Source: Amoeboradix gromovi (taxonomy: Eukaryota > Sanchytriomycota > Sanchytriomycetes > Sanchytriales > Sanchytriaceae). Taken from it: a stretch of DNA of 48,303 bases. The stretch spans positions 1 to 48,303 of the forward strand of contig JADGIF010000005.1 in the NCBI GenBank assembly GCA_018985225.1, given 5' to 3'. The notes beneath the pieces were generated by a model, which worked only from the letters and a program-made list of their open reading frames with translations, had not been told where the DNA came from and searched no databases. The translations under genes and the position numbers were made by a program. Numbering within the stretch: position 1 is the first letter of the stretch; each line of letters starts with the position of its first letter. This document shows positions 1 to 9,602 of the stretch, piece by piece.

Positions 1-29
1 CTCTATTTTATCTCTTGTACATGTCTTAT

Positions 30-338
30 TTACACAGTGGTCTCATCTTTTTCTTCATCGTAGACTTCTTTTTGGTACGTATATTTTGGTTGTTCTGTTG
101 TATACTTTTTAATAAATTGAAGTGAGTAGCCATCTGTTCTAATATTAGTAATATCCACTTCAATTTTACCGTTGGTATAACTACAGGCTTGTTTAAACAC
201 TTCTGAAAAAGAACAATTCATCATTTTTACAAAAGATTTCAAATCCATGGCAATTATATTGTCTTTAAAAGCACCCAATGGATAGAAGTAACCCACTCGT
301 ACTAGAAATCCTTGTTCTAGTGCATTTAACCATATCAT
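30..338 (-). CDS. Hypothetical 102-aa protein or gene fragment
   Basis: An ATG-started frame of 102 codons ends in TAA. I do not recognise it. The composition is protein-like (mixed hydrophobic and acidic, ending KDETTV), with no signal peptide, membrane helix or known motif. It begins only a few bases from the decayed IS607 helix-turn-helix segment at 342-569, so it may be the 3' part of a host gene whose 5' part was lost, or cargo of the element. A stop codon lies just upstream in the same frame, so no extension is visible without splicing. Whether it is expressed is unknown. Confidence 0.35.
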   Translation of the reverse strand: MIWLNALEQGFLVRVGYFYPLGAFKDNIIAMDLKSFVKMMNCSFSEVFKQACSYTNGKIEVDITNIRTDGYSLQFIKKYTTEQPKYTYQKEVYDEEKDETTV

Positions 339-341
339 CTC

Positions 342-569
342 TTTCTAGGCATTGAAAGACATCTAATCGTTCCATTTTTCGACCAATTTCTGAGTGTTGA
401 TGAATGTATACTGTAACTGCTAGTTATTTCTTTAGAATTGATCCACCATTTGTGAAAAGGAAGAATATCGAGTATTTAAGCTGTTGCGAAAATCTGGAAT
501 AATGATGAAATTATATAAAAATGCATAAAAATTCGCGATAAATGATTTATTCAAGAAAACAATCGAGCT
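342..569 (-). mobile_element. IS607-type relic A: left end plus TnpA helix-turn-helix fragment
   Basis: On the minus strand a conserved left end (about 569 down to 445, starting CTCGATTGTTTTCTTG) leads into a reading frame with SKEITSSYSIHSSTLRNW and then SKNGTIRCLSMP. This matches the MerR-like DNA-binding domain of IS607 serine recombinases (TnpA): start helix, LRxW recognition helix, K-x-G-x-I turn. The frame ends at a TGA shortly after; no resolvase domain follows. The same left end and HTH recur at 14443, 31620, 39303 and 25528. It is a dead deletion derivative. Confidence 0.65.
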
Positions 570-633
570 GATTTAATATCATTTTGGGTGACTGCCCCCA
601 GCTTGAAGAAATCAAGTCAAATGTTTCGACTTT

Positions 634-1078
634 TTATTGCAGTCTTTTATAGATTTCTTGGTTATATTTATCCTCCACATCATCGTTATTATCTGATTCT
701 GATAAATTATCTTCACCTTCAAGTTCTTCATACTGAGAAAATATCCATCTACATACATCAATATAGGATCCAGCGGTTATTCTTGCATTATTAAGTTCTC
801 TAAAACTATGCTGATCTTGTTCTGCACGAGATTGACTCAGTTCAACAAATCTAGCAGGTTACTACACTCTCGTCTATAAAATGAGTAAAGGAAAACTATA
901 GAATCTACGTATTCTTTTTTCATTTCTGAACACAAAACTTTTTTCGTTAGATCTAGAAAAAGTTCTCTTTCAAATAATTCAAATTTAGTTCTTTCTGTTA
1001 GCCAGTACATGTATAGATCTCCAAATCGGCTTCCCAAGGGTTCTGCACCTTTTATTGATAGCTAGCAAATACTTTATT
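634..1078 (-). pseudogene. Broken coding region, unknown protein
   Basis: Two open minus-strand stretches in different frames join end to end. The upstream one (about 1078 to 837) reads PLGSRFGDLYMYWLTERTKF and onward. The downstream one (about 858 to 634) reads RFVELSQSRAEQDQHSFREL and onward, then an acidic stretch and KRLQ-stop. Both look protein-coding, and neither has a clean ATG start: a TAG precedes the first. The frame change could be a frameshift mutation or a very small intron (a 17-nt GT..AG option exists, GTGTAGTAACCTGCTAG). I do not recognise the product. I treat it as a decayed gene or internal exons of an unrecognised one. Confidence 0.35.
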
Positions 1079-1257
1079 TCATTCCGCCAATCTTTCCTGC
1101 CGTTTGTTCAAGATGAAAAAAGAATATAGAGTTATGATGCATTAAGAAAATTATAGTGAAGGCTATATATCCGGGTTATAGAATTCGTATACTCAAGATA
1201 AATATTTTATTAAGTTGAAATTGATGGGTGTATAACATTTACTTCGGTTCTCAAATT

Positions 1258-3153
1258 CTATCCCCAAACATCCATTCTTATCTTTTTGTTTTTGACCATG
1301 GTCTGTACTATCTTTTCGGAACTAGCTAGTGAAATATTGTTTTCTTCGCTAATAATAAGCTTGATTGTTTCCATAAACATTTTTACCATGTGTGAAGCGT
1401 CTCCACATAGGTAGAACACAGCGTCATCATCAAACAGCTGCAAAATCTCGGTCCTAAAGGTTGCCAGCACATCCCAACAATAGGCTCCAATTTTTTCATA
1501 CCCTAATTTTTCACCAACTCTGACGATTTCTTTGGAACTGTAAATTCTGTTTGCATGAACTGCTCGAATGCTACAGCTAGATGATCTTGAATAGGCAACA
1601 TAATACGGTATTTTCTTCATAGCAGTGATGCTTTCCAGTTCCTGTTGTAAAATCCATTCTTCTGATCCCCTACATCCTTGTATCAACAAGGCCTTCTGAC
1701 CTGGTTTTAAATCCATCATGAACTGTAAATATGGCGCAACCCCAGTACCGGGTCCGATGAACACTAATGGAAATGAAGGATCGGCGGTAAACGTTGTAGC
1801 CGGCCAGGGGAATGCCAAAATCGGCTTATTTGTTATTGAGAGTTTGTTTCGCACTCTAGGATGAGCACATAAGCTATCAATATAGCCAGTAGCTAGCCCA
1901 ACTCTATCTATATCTCCTGATTTAAAAGTTTCCAGATTAAACAAAAAGTCTACGCTATCATTGGCCTGATCAAACTTAACAACACTGTAATACCTTGGCT
2001 TGAGCACACCTAATAAAGAAAGTGAGTAAATAGGTGGATTACAGGAAGGTAATCCATTTAGGAAGTCTAGTAGATTTAAATTTAGACCTCTAATTCTTGC
2101 GAACTCTGAAGAGCCTTCTTTTGAAGTCAGATAAAGCAAAGCATTTTTTTCTTCCTCCTCCTTGCAGTATTCAGCGATAAGTCTTATGTAGCGCTTGGAC
2201 GGAAATCTTAGATCTAATTTGTATCGCAAGAGATCATAAAGTGAAATCTCACCGTGTTCTGTATGCTGTATCACAGGATTAGAATCAAGACTATGTCCTA
2301 AGATTTTCAACAAATCTTTAGTTAAAAGTTCATCATTCGGAACAAAGATGCCAATAGAATCTCCAGCTTTATACTGATATCCATTGGATTTGATAGCAAC
2401 TAAAATAGTTGTTTTAACTGAGTTATTCATTGTCAAGCATTTTCCACTAATAAGAAGATGGGTGGTTGCTTTTTTTAAGATATCATCAGTTGATTTTATC
2501 GAACTTTGGAAAGCCAATAGGCTAGTACAAGGAGATGCGTGATCTTTCACATTCCATTTAACATGCGCAGGTAGTCTAGAGGGTTTAAAGTCAGTTGAAT
2601 CAATCTTGATTTGGAACAAAGCTGAACGGGTGCCCAAGTTAAAATCTCGAAGCTCTTCAAAAACAGGAGTAATTGCATCAACCGATGATGCCAACCTATA
2701 TCTCTTAGATACATATTGTAAGAGTTCGTCTATCCAAGGGTCAACAAAACTTTCTAAACCAGTCGCATCATCTGCTAAAACGTTTCTAAAAACTGGAACG
2801 AGGTTCAAATCTTTAAAAAATTTGAGAGTTCTTTTCGCATTCCCATTAAAGTTAGTGTAATTAGTATCTCCAAGACCTAATAAGCAATACTCCAGTCCAG
2901 ATAGCTTTTGTTCTTCTTGTTTCTTCAATTTTCTTAACCACTTGTAGAAGGGCAAGGAATGCTCCGGAGCATCACCATCTCCTGTTGAGCTAACAACGAA
3001 CACATGGAACCCAACAAACTCTACACCCTCATACTTATCCAATGGATACACAACTGCATCAATATTCATAGCTTCCATCTCTTGGCAAATGTGTTTGGAA
3101 ATATGCTCTGCAGTTCCTGTTTGGGATGCATAACCAATTGTTACTTGCGGCAT
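1258..3153 (-). CDS. TAH18: Diflavin reductase TAH18/NDOR1 (CIA pathway electron donor)
   Basis: 631 aa, full length for the family. TAH18 passes electrons from NADPH through FAD and FMN to the Fe-S protein Dre2 in cytosolic iron-sulfur assembly. Visible parts: an N-terminal flavodoxin domain with the FMN loops YASQTGTAEHIS (about residue 8), SSTGDGDAPEHS (about 55) and LLGLGDTNYTNF (about 92); a central FAD-binding region with RYYSV (about 388); a ferredoxin-reductase NADPH domain with FIGPGTGVAPYLQFMMD and, near the C-terminus, YLCGDASHMVKMF. There is no membrane anchor, which separates it from cytochrome P450 reductase. It starts at an ATG 64 bp from the oppositely oriented ATP15 start, so the two genes probably share a promoter region. 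Confidence 0.93.
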   Translation of the reverse strand: MPQVTIGYASQTGTAEHISKHICQEMEAMNIDAVVYPLDKYEGVEFVGFHVFVVSSTGDGDAPEHSLPFYKWLRKLKKQEEQKLSGLEYCLLGLGDTNYTNFNGNAKRTLKFFKDLNLVPVFRNVLADDATGLESFVDPWIDELLQYVSKRYRLASSVDAITPVFEELRDFNLGTRSALFQIKIDSTDFKPSRLPAHVKWNVKDHASPCTSLLAFQSSIKSTDDILKKATTHLLISGKCLTMNNSVKTTILVAIKSNGYQYKAGDSIGIFVPNDELLTKDLLKILGHSLDSNPVIQHTEHGEISLYDLLRYKLDLRFPSKRYIRLIAEYCKEEEEKNALLYLTSKEGSSEFARIRGLNLNLLDFLNGLPSCNPPIYSLSLLGVLKPRYYSVVKFDQANDSVDFLFNLETFKSGDIDRVGLATGYIDSLCAHPRVRNKLSITNKPILAFPWPATTFTADPSFPLVFIGPGTGVAPYLQFMMDLKPGQKALLIQGCRGSEEWILQQELESITAMKKIPYYVAYSRSSSCSIRAVHANRIYSSKEIVRVGEKLGYEKIGAYCWDVLATFRTEILQLFDDDAVFYLCGDASHMVKMFMETIKLIISEENNISLASSEKIVQTMVKNKKIRMDVWG

Positions 3154-3217
3154 CTTAATTTTAACGTTTTACAAGGATGACTATAAAATTTCAAATAAAC
3201 CCCGTTTAAAACTCGAG

Positions 3218-3391
3218 ATGCAAGCATTCAGATCTGCTAACTGGACATATTTGAAATATCTATCAACAGCATCTGAAGCATTAAGATCTGCATTAAAAGA
3301 AGAAGTAAAATCAAAAATAAGACATGAAAATGTGTTGAAAGTAGCAAAATGGGAAGGCGGGAAACAGGGTGTAAGTAAGTTAGCAAAATAA
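3218..3391 (+). CDS. ATP15: Mitochondrial ATP synthase subunit epsilon
   Basis: A 57-aa protein. FRSANWTYLKYLSTASEALR followed by SALKEEVKS and VAKWEGGKQG has the arrangement of the eukaryotic F1 epsilon subunit: W-x-x-x-G/N-x-x-Y-x-x-Y near the N-terminus, then ALR..LK.E, then K-W-x-x-G-K. Epsilon sits in the F1 central stalk and stabilises gamma and delta. Length fits the usual 50-65 aa. It is divergent from TAH18 with 64 bp between starts. GTAAGT occurs near the 3' end (3371) and could act as a 5' splice site, but the unspliced product already has normal family length. It implies a respiring mitochondrion. Confidence 0.85.
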   Translation: MQAFRSANWTYLKYLSTASEALRSALKEEVKSKIRHENVLKVAKWEGGKQGVSKLAK

Positions 3392-3791
3392 ATGTATGGT
3401 TTACATCTTGTGCTTTTTATTTTGAATGTTTTTGTTCTTCAGCAGGGTGCAATTACGAGTTCAATGCCGAATATTTATGACATGTTTTGTAACTAGCGAA
3501 CTGAGCTTAATTCGATGGCAATCTTAATGAAGCCTGAAATTATACAAATTAGCCATTGTGTTGCACCAGTCGATTAATATGGAAATGCGTGTTAAACAAC
3601 ATCAATGGATAAAAGATTTTGAGAAATAACGGAGACTAGAATGACAAAAGGAGTAAACCTTAACCGTTAATTGTGACCGTGACCATAAACTATAGAACAA
3701 CCTTTCTTGCTAATCGATTAGGTCTAACCTTTTGAGACACTTGTTTTAAAAAGTTTGCCTTGTTTTTTAATCTCCCAAACACGGATTACAT
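3392..3791. other. Intergenic region before BRR2
   Basis: No supportable gene in 400 bp. The last 60 bp carry a motif shared with two other promoters (3728-3758, listed separately). A T-rich run followed by CAG near 3440 resembles a 3' splice site and could pair with GTAAGT at 3371, but nothing downstream looks like a continued ATP15 exon. Confidence 0.6.
3728..3758 (+). promoter_or_regulatory. Putative promoter motif upstream of BRR2
   Basis: CCTTTTGAGACACTTG followed by TTTTAAAAAGTTTG ends about 34 bp before the BRR2 ATG. Nearly the same string precedes RecQ (40791-40820) and the aminopeptidase (23520-23490, minus strand), each time in the gene's own orientation and just before the start codon. 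Function is inferred from position and repetition only. Confidence 0.4.
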
Positions 3792-6700
3792 ATGCAGGAT
3801 GACAATGTCAATTCTGGTAAAGCGAGGTCGATCGTAGGTAAAATTAACATGACTGAAATGGGTTCTCGTGCCCAAGTCTTAACATCTCATCCAAAGTCTC
3901 AGTCGGTACGATTGCCACAACCTACAGGAAATATCCTCGACAATTGCATTCTTCAGTACAATCCAAAAACAGATATCCAACATCAATACTACTCACATTT
4001 ACTCCAATATCTTTTGCAAAAGCTTGGAGATCTGCCTAGCAATGATCTTCATGAGTTGGCATATAACTTTATCAATTCCTTTGATACAACATATAAAGAA
4101 ATATTTAATGATGATCTAAAGCATTATGAATCCATAAAGCAAATTATTCATTACTTACACGATGCTCCGGTAGACGTGCCTGAAGAAATGAATGTGGATG
4201 TCCTTCTTGATAATGAAAATGACAATAATCAAATTATAGCGGAACCTGTGAGTGATGAGGAAGATCATTCTGATATAGATATACAAGATTATGTAGATCA
4301 CCTGAATTCCTTGCTATCTAATTTCAGTAGAGAAGTCCAGGAATCTACTTTTGAATTAATAAACAGATGCAGTGACAATCCAATGATGTTAGAAAAAGAG
4401 TTAATGCAGTTGTTTGAATTTGAACACACTGATATTGTCATGTTTATTCTAGAAAACCAGCTAATGTTACTAAGACAATTAAATTCAAACAAAAATGAGA
4501 CCGACGACAAGTTGGAACCCACGCAAATTATAGCTTTTGATGACTACAAATTCAAAGATAGAGGGCATTTCCAAGCGAATAAGAATTGCAAGCTACCTCA
4601 AGGTAGCTTTAAAAGGCAGAGGCAGGGGTACGAAGAGATACATATTCCATTGTTTTCTAATGACAAGAAGAACGAACCGCTAATGCCTATCTCAGATTTA
4701 CCCGAATGGTGTCAAATTTGCTTTAAAGGCGTTCAGCACTTGAATTTAATACAGTCACTGACTTTTAAGTCTTCCTTTAATTCAAATGACAACATGCTTG
4801 TTAGTGCACCAACGGGTGCTGGTAAAACCAACATTAGTTTGTTAGCAATGCTAAGACTGATAGGAAGCTTTAGGTCTAACAATAACATATCTAAAGAGGA
4901 CTTTAAAATTATTTATGTTGCGCCTCTGAAAGCGTTGGTTCAAGAACTGGTGTTCAATTTTACCCAGAAATTAGCACCTCTAGGATTAGTAGTAAGTGAG
5001 TTAACTGGTGACGTTAATATGACAAGACAAGAAATGATGAATTCGAATTTGATTATTACTACTCCAGAGAAATGGGACGTAATTACTCGTAAAGGGATGG
5101 ATGCAAGTACCATAAACACTGTTAAGCTGCTTATCGTTGACGAAATACATTTGCTGCATGATTCCAGAGGTCCTGTGTTAGAATCAATAATAGTACGATC
5201 ATTTAATCATCCAATTAGAATTATAGGTCTAAGCGCTACATTGCCTAACTATAAGGACGTGGGTGCATTTCTGAAATGTCCCAGTAGCAACGTATACTAT
5301 TTTGATCATTCTTATCGGCCTTGCCCCCTAAGTCAGGAGTTTATCGGAATAACTGAGCGCAGGTTTAAGAGACTAGAGCTGATAAATAACATATTGTATG
5401 AAAAGGTAATGGAAGACGCTGGAAAATATCAAGTTATTATATTCGTACATAGTCGTAAAGATACTCTGAAAACAGCTCAATTACTGCTGGAAATGTTTAT
5501 TTCAAACAACACATTGGGCAAACTATTTAGTAACATCCAGGGCAGTATAAATGTACTCCAATCTATTTCCGATCAGTGCGAGAACAAGAAGTTGAAATCT
5601 ATAATTCCCCATGGGTTCGGTATCCATCATGCTGGTTTAAGCAGGAATGATCGTACTTTAATTGAAGACCTGTTCGCCGATGGCCATTTGCAAGTCTTAG
5701 TCGCCACTTCTACCCTTGCTGTTGGCATTAACCTCCCTAGCCATACTTGCATTATCAAAGGCACCAAAGTTTATAATCCCTCTTTGGGTGAATATGAGGA
5801 AATCGGATTGTCTAGTGTTATTCAGATGATAGGAAGGGCTGGTAGACCTGGTTATGACGTATTTGGCAGGGGTGTCATTATTACTGAGTATCATGAATTG
5901 CCTTATTATCTCAGTATTCTGAATAGCCAGTTCCCTATTGAATCCCAGCTGTTTTTGCAAATTGAAAATGTCTTGAATGCTGAGATAGTGCTTGGTAACA
6001 TTATGAATATCAATGATGCGTGTGAATATATTAAACAAACATATCTCTACACCAGAATGACAACTGATCCAGCTACTTACAAGCAATCTAAGAACATCGA
6101 CGACATATTGTTATTTATCATCAACGTTGCTCATTCTGCTTTCAAACTACTGCATGATAATAAAATGATTATTTATTCATATCCCAATTGCTACTCCACT
6201 GAACTAGGCTTAATTGCTTCATATTACTATATCAGCATGTCCAACATGTCTGTCTATTATAATCAAATCAAGTCTCATTTTAACATTCCTCAGCTACTAC
6301 AGGTATTTGCAAATAGTGGCGAGTTCAAGTATATTCCTGTCCGAAAAGAGGAAGAACTAGAATTAAAAAGGTTATCAGGTATTGTTCCTATCCCAGTTCC
6401 TACAGATAGCAATTCGTCAAACTCAAATAAAATCATCATACTTTTGCAATGTTACATTTCCAACCACTCGCTATCTGGATTTGCTATTCAATCTGATTTA
6501 ACGTTTATCGCGCAATCCGCCACTAGATTATTCAAGTGCATGTCTGAAATCTGTTTGTATTTCAAATGGTACAGCCCATTTGTCAGCGCAATGAATTTGT
6601 ATAAAATGACTTTGAATCATTCGTGGGATTTATTTCCATTAAACCAGATTCACTATTTACCCAATGCAGCAGTTAATAAACTAAATAATACCAGCATCAA

Positions 6701-8987
6701 CAGACTGTTACGATTGAATGTTGCTCAACTGAAAGAGCTTACAAACGATGCAAATATCGTTTATTCTGCATTGCAGTCCTTGCCCAAATATATCGTTGAA
6801 ACTAAGCTGTTGCCTCTAACTACTAACTGGTATAAACTATTCTTGACCATTCAAAATGATTTCAAGCACGACCCATCTATCCATCTGCCCATTGAGTATA
6901 TTAACCTGATAGTAACTGATTCGTTGGGTACTAAAATCATTACAAGCTCTGAAATCTCAATCAAATCCAATGATACCGATTCTCTGATTACTAGCATGGT
7001 ATTTCAGTTAGACTACACGCCTTCAATCCTTTTGCTGCATTGCATTTCTAACAGGTGGTTTAATATTCAGTCACCGAGTATTGTGCAATACAACATTAGA
7101 CCCAGTTTATCACTTGATCCTATGGCTACAGTTAATGACAGTGAGATGCAGAAGCTGCTGTCTTTCCATGTAGCTCAGCCATTTAGCAAGATATTGGCCG
7201 TTCCATTGATTTACCATTATTCAATCATAGATATGCTAAGTGAATTGTACAGTGACTTAATTATAGTAATGCCTGTAGAGATGATCGGATTAGTAGATAG
7301 ATACAAGAATAGTGCAGCTGTAAAAGTATACACTGTGCAGGAGTATTTGCAAGGTATAAACACCAGCTGTACCGACACTAAGCACCTTGTAGCAATGCAT
7401 GTACAGAACCTGTCTGCCGATTATGAAGTACTGCTGATGCATGCGTCTACTTTAAGCAGCGTTACACTGCTAAGCACTCCAAATCCTAATTACAGAGACT
7501 ATTGTAGTTTGTTAAAAAGCGATCCTAAATATTCATTAAACTCGTGTAACTCAACAGCAATTAATCATTTAAAACGTATTAAAAACTACACTCATGGATT
7601 AATAGTGCATGAACATCCTTTGGAACTTGCAAAGCTGTTGATCGGAAGTAATGTTCATACAGATGCTGACTTTGATTCATCCATAAATCTTTGCAGCTCT
7701 AGTATAATTAACAAGTGCATAAACCACAATACACTAGTAATGGACCCATTAATGATTAGATCAGACTTGTTGATAATTTACAACCTTATTATCACCACTA
7801 ATACTGATGACATATATGTTGTAGTGCATCCTCACTTTACTTATGCGCTGTTTGTATCGTTCGATCATGTCGTGGTTGATTTGCCGGTCTTTGATGCAAT
7901 GCTTGTCAACAGAATGCAGCATTACAGCAGCAATATGACTGTAATTGGTAATAAACAGCATGTGGACAAAGCATTGCTAGGCTATCCAGTAGAGAGTAGA
8001 TTGCATCTAAATGCTGCGAGCTTACTGCGAACAGTAAATGCGAATGATGAGATATCAGTCGATTTGCTGGTTCAAACATTGAAGGGATCTTTCCTAGCGG
8101 CTAGACTACATAGGAACATGTACTATTACTGCGAAAATGTTAACGTATTTATTAGTGACCTAATTGATGATTTAATAAGAGACATGACGGAACTAGAGCT
8201 AATTAAAGACAACAAGTTAACAGCGTTAGGAATGATAATGAATAGCTACTCTTTATCATTTAATGACATGGACATACTAGTCATGAATGTAAATAATGGG
8301 ATAAACAGGTCTGACATGCTAGATATAATATGCAATATGGATTACAGTGATGTCGATTATAGCAGTAGCAAAGTAAAAGGACTCTTGAATAAGCATATGA
8401 ATAACATCCCATGTACTGCTGACACGTTGATGATATTGTACCACATAGAAAACAAGATACATGGACTGATAAGCGTGGCGAATTTCAAAGGCTTGTTAAG
8501 CGTTATGATTAGTGCCATAGAATTAATGCAAATGATTACGCAACAAGTAAACAATAGCAGTGCTGCTATTCAGCAACTGCCGTACTATGAGAAAATGAGA
8601 CTAGATGGCATAAGCAGTGTCTACGATCTAATGGAGCTAGAAGACGACTCAAGAGACTTGGTACTCGAGGAGCTCAGCGATTTAGAAAAGAGCAGTGTTG
8701 CCTATTTTGTGAACCACTATCCCAACATTGAAGTTTATATTACAAAAAAAGCCGCTGACATTGAAGTGAGTCTGGAAAGCGATGATTCTACCAAAATCAA
8801 TCTAAGCGAGTACTTTGAAAAGTACAATAGGTGGTGGATAATAGTGGGAAATGGAAATGAGATAATGCACGTGGAATTGGTTAAAATCCTTGATAACAAC
8901 ACCTTGGTGAAAATACCAATAATGAGTGGTAAATTGTACCTCATGTGCGACGGCTACATAGGATGCGATCAGGTGTACGATGTTTAA
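3792..8987 (+). CDS. BRR2: U5 snRNP helicase BRR2 with degenerate second cassette
   Basis: 1731 aa; BRR2 is usually about 2100-2200 aa. It is the Ski2-like helicase that unwinds U4/U6 during spliceosome activation. GSFKRQRQGYEEIHIP just before the helicase is the BRR2 signature and argues against Slh1/ASCC3. First cassette: Walker A SAPTGAGKT (about 338), DEIHLLHDSRGPVLE (about 449), GLSATLPNY (about 480), GIHHAGLSRNDR, VLVATSTLAVGINLPSH, QMIGRAGRPGYD (about 677), all intact. The second half (about 1080 onward) keeps an alpha-rich Sec63/helicase-like length, but I find no Walker A, DExH or motif VI there. It is normally inactive in BRR2, but here it seems eroded. Starts at an ATG with a clear upstream motif. 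Confidence 0.9.
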   Translation: MQDDNVNSGKARSIVGKINMTEMGSRAQVLTSHPKSQSVRLPQPTGNILDNCILQYNPKTDIQHQYYSHLLQYLLQKLGDLPSNDLHELAYNFINSFDTTYKEIFNDDLKHYESIKQIIHYLHDAPVDVPEEMNVDVLLDNENDNNQIIAEPVSDEEDHSDIDIQDYVDHLNSLLSNFSREVQESTFELINRCSDNPMMLEKELMQLFEFEHTDIVMFILENQLMLLRQLNSNKNETDDKLEPTQIIAFDDYKFKDRGHFQANKNCKLPQGSFKRQRQGYEEIHIPLFSNDKKNEPLMPISDLPEWCQICFKGVQHLNLIQSLTFKSSFNSNDNMLVSAPTGAGKTNISLLAMLRLIGSFRSNNNISKEDFKIIYVAPLKALVQELVFNFTQKLAPLGLVVSELTGDVNMTRQEMMNSNLIITTPEKWDVITRKGMDASTINTVKLLIVDEIHLLHDSRGPVLESIIVRSFNHPIRIIGLSATLPNYKDVGAFLKCPSSNVYYFDHSYRPCPLSQEFIGITERRFKRLELINNILYEKVMEDAGKYQVIIFVHSRKDTLKTAQLLLEMFISNNTLGKLFSNIQGSINVLQSISDQCENKKLKSIIPHGFGIHHAGLSRNDRTLIEDLFADGHLQVLVATSTLAVGINLPSHTCIIKGTKVYNPSLGEYEEIGLSSVIQMIGRAGRPGYDVFGRGVIITEYHELPYYLSILNSQFPIESQLFLQIENVLNAEIVLGNIMNINDACEYIKQTYLYTRMTTDPATYKQSKNIDDILLFIINVAHSAFKLLHDNKMIIYSYPNCYSTELGLIASYYYISMSNMSVYYNQIKSHFNIPQLLQVFANSGEFKYIPVRKEEELELKRLSGIVPIPVPTDSNSSNSNKIIILLQCYISNHSLSGFAIQSDLTFIAQSATRLFKCMSEICLYFKWYSPFVSAMNLYKMTLNHSWDLFPLNQIHYLPNAAVNKLNNTSINRLLRLNVAQLKELTNDANIVYSALQSLPKYIVETKLLPLTTNWYKLFLTIQNDFKHDPSIHLPIEYINLIVTDSLGTKIITSSEISIKSNDTDSLITSMVFQLDYTPSILLLHCISNRWFNIQSPSIVQYNIRPSLSLDPMATVNDSEMQKLLSFHVAQPFSKILAVPLIYHYSIIDMLSELYSDLIIVMPVEMIGLVDRYKNSAAVKVYTVQEYLQGINTSCTDTKHLVAMHVQNLSADYEVLLMHASTLSSVTLLSTPNPNYRDYCSLLKSDPKYSLNSCNSTAINHLKRIKNYTHGLIVHEHPLELAKLLIGSNVHTDADFDSSINLCSSSIINKCINHNTLVMDPLMIRSDLLIIYNLIITTNTDDIYVVVHPHFTYALFVSFDHVVVDLPVFDAMLVNRMQHYSSNMTVIGNKQHVDKALLGYPVESRLHLNAASLLRTVNANDEISVDLLVQTLKGSFLAARLHRNMYYYCENVNVFISDLIDDLIRDMTELELIKDNKLTALGMIMNSYSLSFNDMDILVMNVNNGINRSDMLDIICNMDYSDVDYSSSKVKGLLNKHMNNIPCTADTLMILYHIENKIHGLISVANFKGLLSVMISAIELMQMITQQVNNSSAAIQQLPYYEKMRLDGISSVYDLMELEDDSRDLVLEELSDLEKSSVAYFVNHYPNIEVYITKKAADIEVSLESDDSTKINLSEYFEKYNRWWIIVGNGNEIMHVELVKILDNNTLVKIPIMSGKLYLMCDGYIGCDQVYDV

Positions 8988-9046
8988 TTAATAAATAGAT
9001 TTCAATTAACAAAACGTGAGGTATTAGGCTAAATATATTTATTCAT

Positions 9047-9589
9047 TTAATCGGATTTGAGGCGACTACCAGATGCCATATAATATGTGTTGGGGGCCGC
9101 TGAGGACAGCAGCTGAATCCCAATAATAAAAGCCACGATGAGACCAATTAATGTGAAAATAAAGAATGAAAAAGAAGAAGAAACGTCAATAAAATCATCA
9201 TTTGCAGATTTGGAATCATCGCTGTCACGCTTTACAAGAGATATAGAGGGACGCAACAATATATTGTTGCGCGAGTCAAAAGAAGAATCAGAATCAATAT
9301 TGACAATTACAACCTTTTTTCCAAGACCAAATTGTTTGGGACTAACTTTAGGAGAATGGTCTTGATGTAGTATTGGAATGTTGTACTTGTCGGCTAGATT
9401 AATAGTAACCTCCAAGAAATCATCTACTGCAAACGGAGCTTGAATACCTTTTGATGTTGGCTTTTCGGAATAGTATATTACCAAAACGCTAGAATCAGGA
9501 CCCTTGCAATTGTTATTTTGGAAGAAGGCGCCATAGTAGCAAAGCACTTGTTTCCATGAAATATTGGAATTGGGGATAACAAACTGCAT
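9047..9589 (-). CDS. Small protein with C-terminal membrane helix
   Basis: 180 aa from an ATG. The first about 145 residues are hydrophilic, with Cys at about 17 and 28 and a Ser/Asp-rich linker. One strong membrane helix follows (FFIFTLIGLIVAFIIGIQLL, about 146-165), then a short tail ending SGSRLKSD. No N-terminal signal peptide is visible, so it is either tail-anchored or lacks a first exon. The helix and the LLSS..P..Y context after it faintly resemble the C-terminal end of the V-ATPase accessory proteins Voa1/Big1, but this is not enough to name it. It is convergent with BRR2, with 59 bp between the stops. Confidence 0.6.
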   Translation of the reverse strand: MQFVIPNSNISWKQVLCYYGAFFQNNNCKGPDSSVLVIYYSEKPTSKGIQAPFAVDDFLEVTINLADKYNIPILHQDHSPKVSPKQFGLGKKVVIVNIDSDSSFDSRNNILLRPSISLVKRDSDDSKSANDDFIDVSSSFSFFIFTLIGLIVAFIIGIQLLSSAAPNTYYMASGSRLKSD

Positions 9590-9602
9590 AGGTTAGAAAA
9601 AT

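Noticed and set aside
588-794. 68-codon plus-strand ORF
   Set aside because: The minus strand of the same stretch carries a better coding signal.
3371-3444. Possible 73-nt intron in ATP15 (GTAAGT ... TTCTTCAGCAG)
   Set aside because: The unspliced ORF already has normal ATP15 length and ending; the spliced extension shows no family similarity.
5697-6086. 129-codon minus-strand ORF
   Set aside because: Entirely antisense to the conserved BRR2 helicase core.
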